7,014 bases of DNA from Gammaproteobacteria bacterium (GTDB taxonomy: Bacteria > Pseudomonadota > Gammaproteobacteria > Steroidobacterales > Woeseiaceae). The stretch covers positions 1 to 7,014 of the forward strand of contig QNFK01000090.1 of NCBI GenBank assembly GCA_003645495.1, given 5' to 3'. Positions 5,526 to 7,014 of this stretch are shown here, piece by piece. The stretch's first letter is position 1, and each line of letters begins with the position of its first letter. Made by a program: the position numbers and the translations under genes. The notes below the pieces were generated by a model that did not search any database, was not told the DNA's origin, and saw only the letters and a program-made list of their open reading frames with translations.

Positions 5526-6593
5526 TCAAGTCTTGTCGTAATCCAGCGTAAGCGTGCTGCCCAACGGGTGCGACTGGCAGGCGAGCACATAACCCTTCTC
5601 CACCTCCCAGGGCTCGAGTCCGTAATTGGTGTCCATGCGCACTTCCCCGTCACGCACATGGGTCCTGCAGGTAGCGCAAACGCCGCCTTTGCAGGAGAAA
5701 GGTAGTTCTATGCCCTGAGCAGCTGCGCCGTCGACTATGTTGTCGCCCGCGACCATACCAAAGGTCCTCTTGTGGCCATCCATGATCACAGTGACCGCAC
5801 AATCATGTTCGTCACCCGACGCCACCACGGCCGGCGGCATCCCTTTTTTCTTCGCTGCGCCAAACCGCTCCGCATGCAGCGCATCATCCGGCATGCCCAG
5901 ATCAGATAGTGCGCTACGCACTCCCTCGATCATCGTATCGGGCCCGCAAATGAATGCCTCGTCCGGCTCAAGTCCGACACAGAATGCGGTGTAAAGCTCC
6001 GCCACTTTTTCCTGGTCTATCCTTCCACTGAAGATCGGAAATTCCTGCTCCTCCTGGCTGAAAAGGAAATATAGTTGTAGTCGTTCTGCAAATCGATTCT
6101 TGAGCGCATACAGATCATCGATAAACATCGTCGTACGCTGGCGCCGGTTGCCGTAGAAAAGCAGGAAATGACTTTCCGCTTCATTCTCCAGCGTCGATCT
6201 GACTATGGATAAAATTGGCGTGATACCACTCCCGGCCGCAAATGCCAGGTAGGTTTTTTGATTATCGGCGGCGACCGACGCATGAAACTGACCGAATGGC
6301 GGCATGACCTCGAGCGCATCACCAACTTTGAGTTCGTTTGCAACGAATTCAGAAAATTTACCACCCGGTTGCACGCGCACGCCAATTTCCAGGGGCATTT
6401 GACCCGGCACCGATGAAATACTGTAGGTACGGCGGACGATTTTACCGTCCAGGGTAGTTTGTACCGGCAAATGCTGGCCTGGCAGGAATTCGAATTCATG
6501 CGCAATGTCATCGGGAACCTGCAAAGCGACCCGTACAGAATCTGCAGTTTCGTTTTCGAGGCGCGCTACGTTGAGTGGGTGAAATTTTCTCAT
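5526..6593 (-). CDS. paaE: Phenylacetyl-CoA epoxidase, reductase subunit PaaE
   Basis: A 355-residue flavo-iron-sulfur reductase that passes electrons from NAD(P)H through FAD and a [2Fe-2S] cluster to the PaaABC di-iron oxygenase, which epoxidises phenylacetyl-CoA. The N-terminal ferredoxin-reductase half has the FAD motif RRTYSIS (about 54-60). The NAD(P)-binding part has AAGSGITPIL (about 119-128) and the FICGP motif (about 214-218). The C-terminal plant-type ferredoxin domain has the ligands Cys301, Cys306, Cys309 and Cys339 (CKGGVCATC plus ACQSHP). The start chosen is the ATG at 6593, which shares one base with the paaD stop (TGATG) and gives MRKFHPLNV, aligned with E. coli MTTFHSLTV. 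An in-frame ATG at 6602 would add three residues and overlap paaD further. No strong Shine-Dalgarno is seen, consistent with coupling. Also called PaaK in some naming schemes. Confidence 0.96.
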   Translation of the reverse strand: MRKFHPLNVARLENETADSVRVALQVPDDIAHEFEFLPGQHLPVQTTLDGKIVRRTYSISSVPGQMPLEIGVRVQPGGKFSEFVANELKVGDALEVMPPFGQFHASVAADNQKTYLAFAAGSGITPILSIVRSTLENEAESHFLLFYGNRRQRTTMFIDDLYALKNRFAERLQLYFLFSQEEQEFPIFSGRIDQEKVAELYTAFCVGLEPDEAFICGPDTMIEGVRSALSDLGMPDDALHAERFGAAKKKGMPPAVVASGDEHDCAVTVIMDGHKRTFGMVAGDNIVDGAAAQGIELPFSCKGGVCATCRTHVRDGEVRMDTNYGLEPWEVEKGYVLACQSHPLGSTLTLDYDKT

Positions 6594-7014
6594 CAGATGC
6601 ACTTAAAATATTCAAAAGGTTCCAGGCATTCGTCACATTTCCAGGATGCTTTGCATGCGGTCGAGCCGAATTCGCTGACCAACGATGTTTTTGTTGTGCC
6701 GCAACGTGGACAGCTGACTGATTTTGTGTCGCCGAGCAGTGCCATTTTGCTCGCACTACCCTCGGGTGGTGCGATGCCATAGACACGGAGCTTTTCCCGT
6801 CCCGCTTCGGTAATCCAGTCTGTAGTCCATGGTGGGGACAAGACTCTCTTGACCGAAACGTTCTGCAGACCATGGTCCTGCAGACTCGAGACGATACTGC
6901 TTTCGATAAATTCAGTAGCCGGGCAACCTGAATAGGTCTGTTCCACCGCAACTTCCAGGCTGTTTGTGCCAAGGTTGAAACCACGAACAATGCCAAGATC
7001 AACAACGCTCAGAA
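6593..7014 (-). CDS. paaD: Phenylacetate degradation protein PaaD, epoxidase maturation factor (5' end outside window)
   Basis: A partial gene whose reading frame stays open to the right edge. The visible 139 residues begin LSVVDLGIVRG and continue through TYSGCPATEF, the signature of the MIP18 (DUF59) domain shared with Fe-S and metal-cluster assembly proteins. A Cys-rich C-terminus follows: CPRC (101-104), Cys120 and CDEC (126-129), a probable zinc-ribbon. Family PaaD proteins are about 165 residues, so roughly 25-30 N-terminal residues are missing. The GTG at 6946 is an internal Val codon and should not be taken as the start, because the conserved VVDLGIV motif lies upstream of it. PaaD is needed for an active phenylacetyl-CoA epoxidase and is thought to act in cofactor assembly; it is not a catalytic subunit. 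It is followed by paaE with a one-base overlap. The usual paaABC genes would be expected just off the right edge. Confidence 0.94.
   Translation of the reverse strand, partial: LSVVDLGIVRGFNLGTNSLEVAVEQTYSGCPATEFIESSIVSSLQDHGLQNVSVKRVLSPPWTTDWITEAGREKLRVYGIAPPEGSASKMALLGDTKSVSCPRCGTTKTSLVSEFGSTACKASWKCDECLEPFEYFKCI

Noticed and set aside
6508..7005. Minus-strand 165-codon open frame overlapping paaD
   Set aside because: It is a frame-shifted shadow of paaD and the start of paaE, with low-complexity basic content and no family resemblance; the paaD frame carries the conserved motifs.

Overview
This 7 kb window looks like chromosomal sequence from a gammaproteobacterium. The signs are a fabA-fabB pair for anaerobic-type unsaturated fatty acid synthesis, the end of a phenylacetyl-CoA epoxidase (paa) operon, a lone S-formylglutathione hydrolase, the tail of a SirB2-family membrane protein and a REP-type extragenic palindrome cluster. 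The species cannot be named from the sequence. Nearly everything is encoded on the minus strand, so the genes read from high to low coordinates.

Layout, in order of minus-strand transcription. (1) 7014-5526: paaD (5' end outside the window) and paaE, joined by a one-base TGATG stop/start overlap. PaaD helps mature the epoxidase and PaaE is its reductase. A perfect 10-bp-arm hairpin at 5424-5446 probably ends this operon. (2) 5305-3527: fabA and fabB, nine bases apart, with the fabB ribosome-binding site built over the fabA stop codon. They make the cis double bond precursor and elongate it. (3) 3526-3154: 373 bases without a gene. This is the most unusual stretch: two 104-bp tandem repeats, each led by a short palindromic REP-like core, then a 32-bp perfect-arm palindrome, then a third core in inverted orientation. 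(4) 3153-2305: S-formylglutathione hydrolase, without an adjacent glutathione-dependent formaldehyde dehydrogenase in the window. (5) 2304-2034: 271 intergenic bases with no gene or convincing promoter or terminator. (6) 2033-138: a soluble PAS-PAS-HisKA-HATPase-REC hybrid histidine kinase. (7) 2-133, plus strand: the last 43 codons of a SirB2-family integral membrane protein, ending four bases from the kinase stop codon.

The genes fall into separate functional units (phenylacetate catabolism, fatty acid synthesis, formaldehyde detoxification, signalling) and not into one system. I see no CRISPR, transposase, prophage, tRNA or rRNA, and no evidence of a new multi-gene system. The points most worth a second look are the nested repeat and palindrome block, the FixL-like histidine position in both PAS domains, and the GTG start of fabB with an overlapping out-of-frame ATG.
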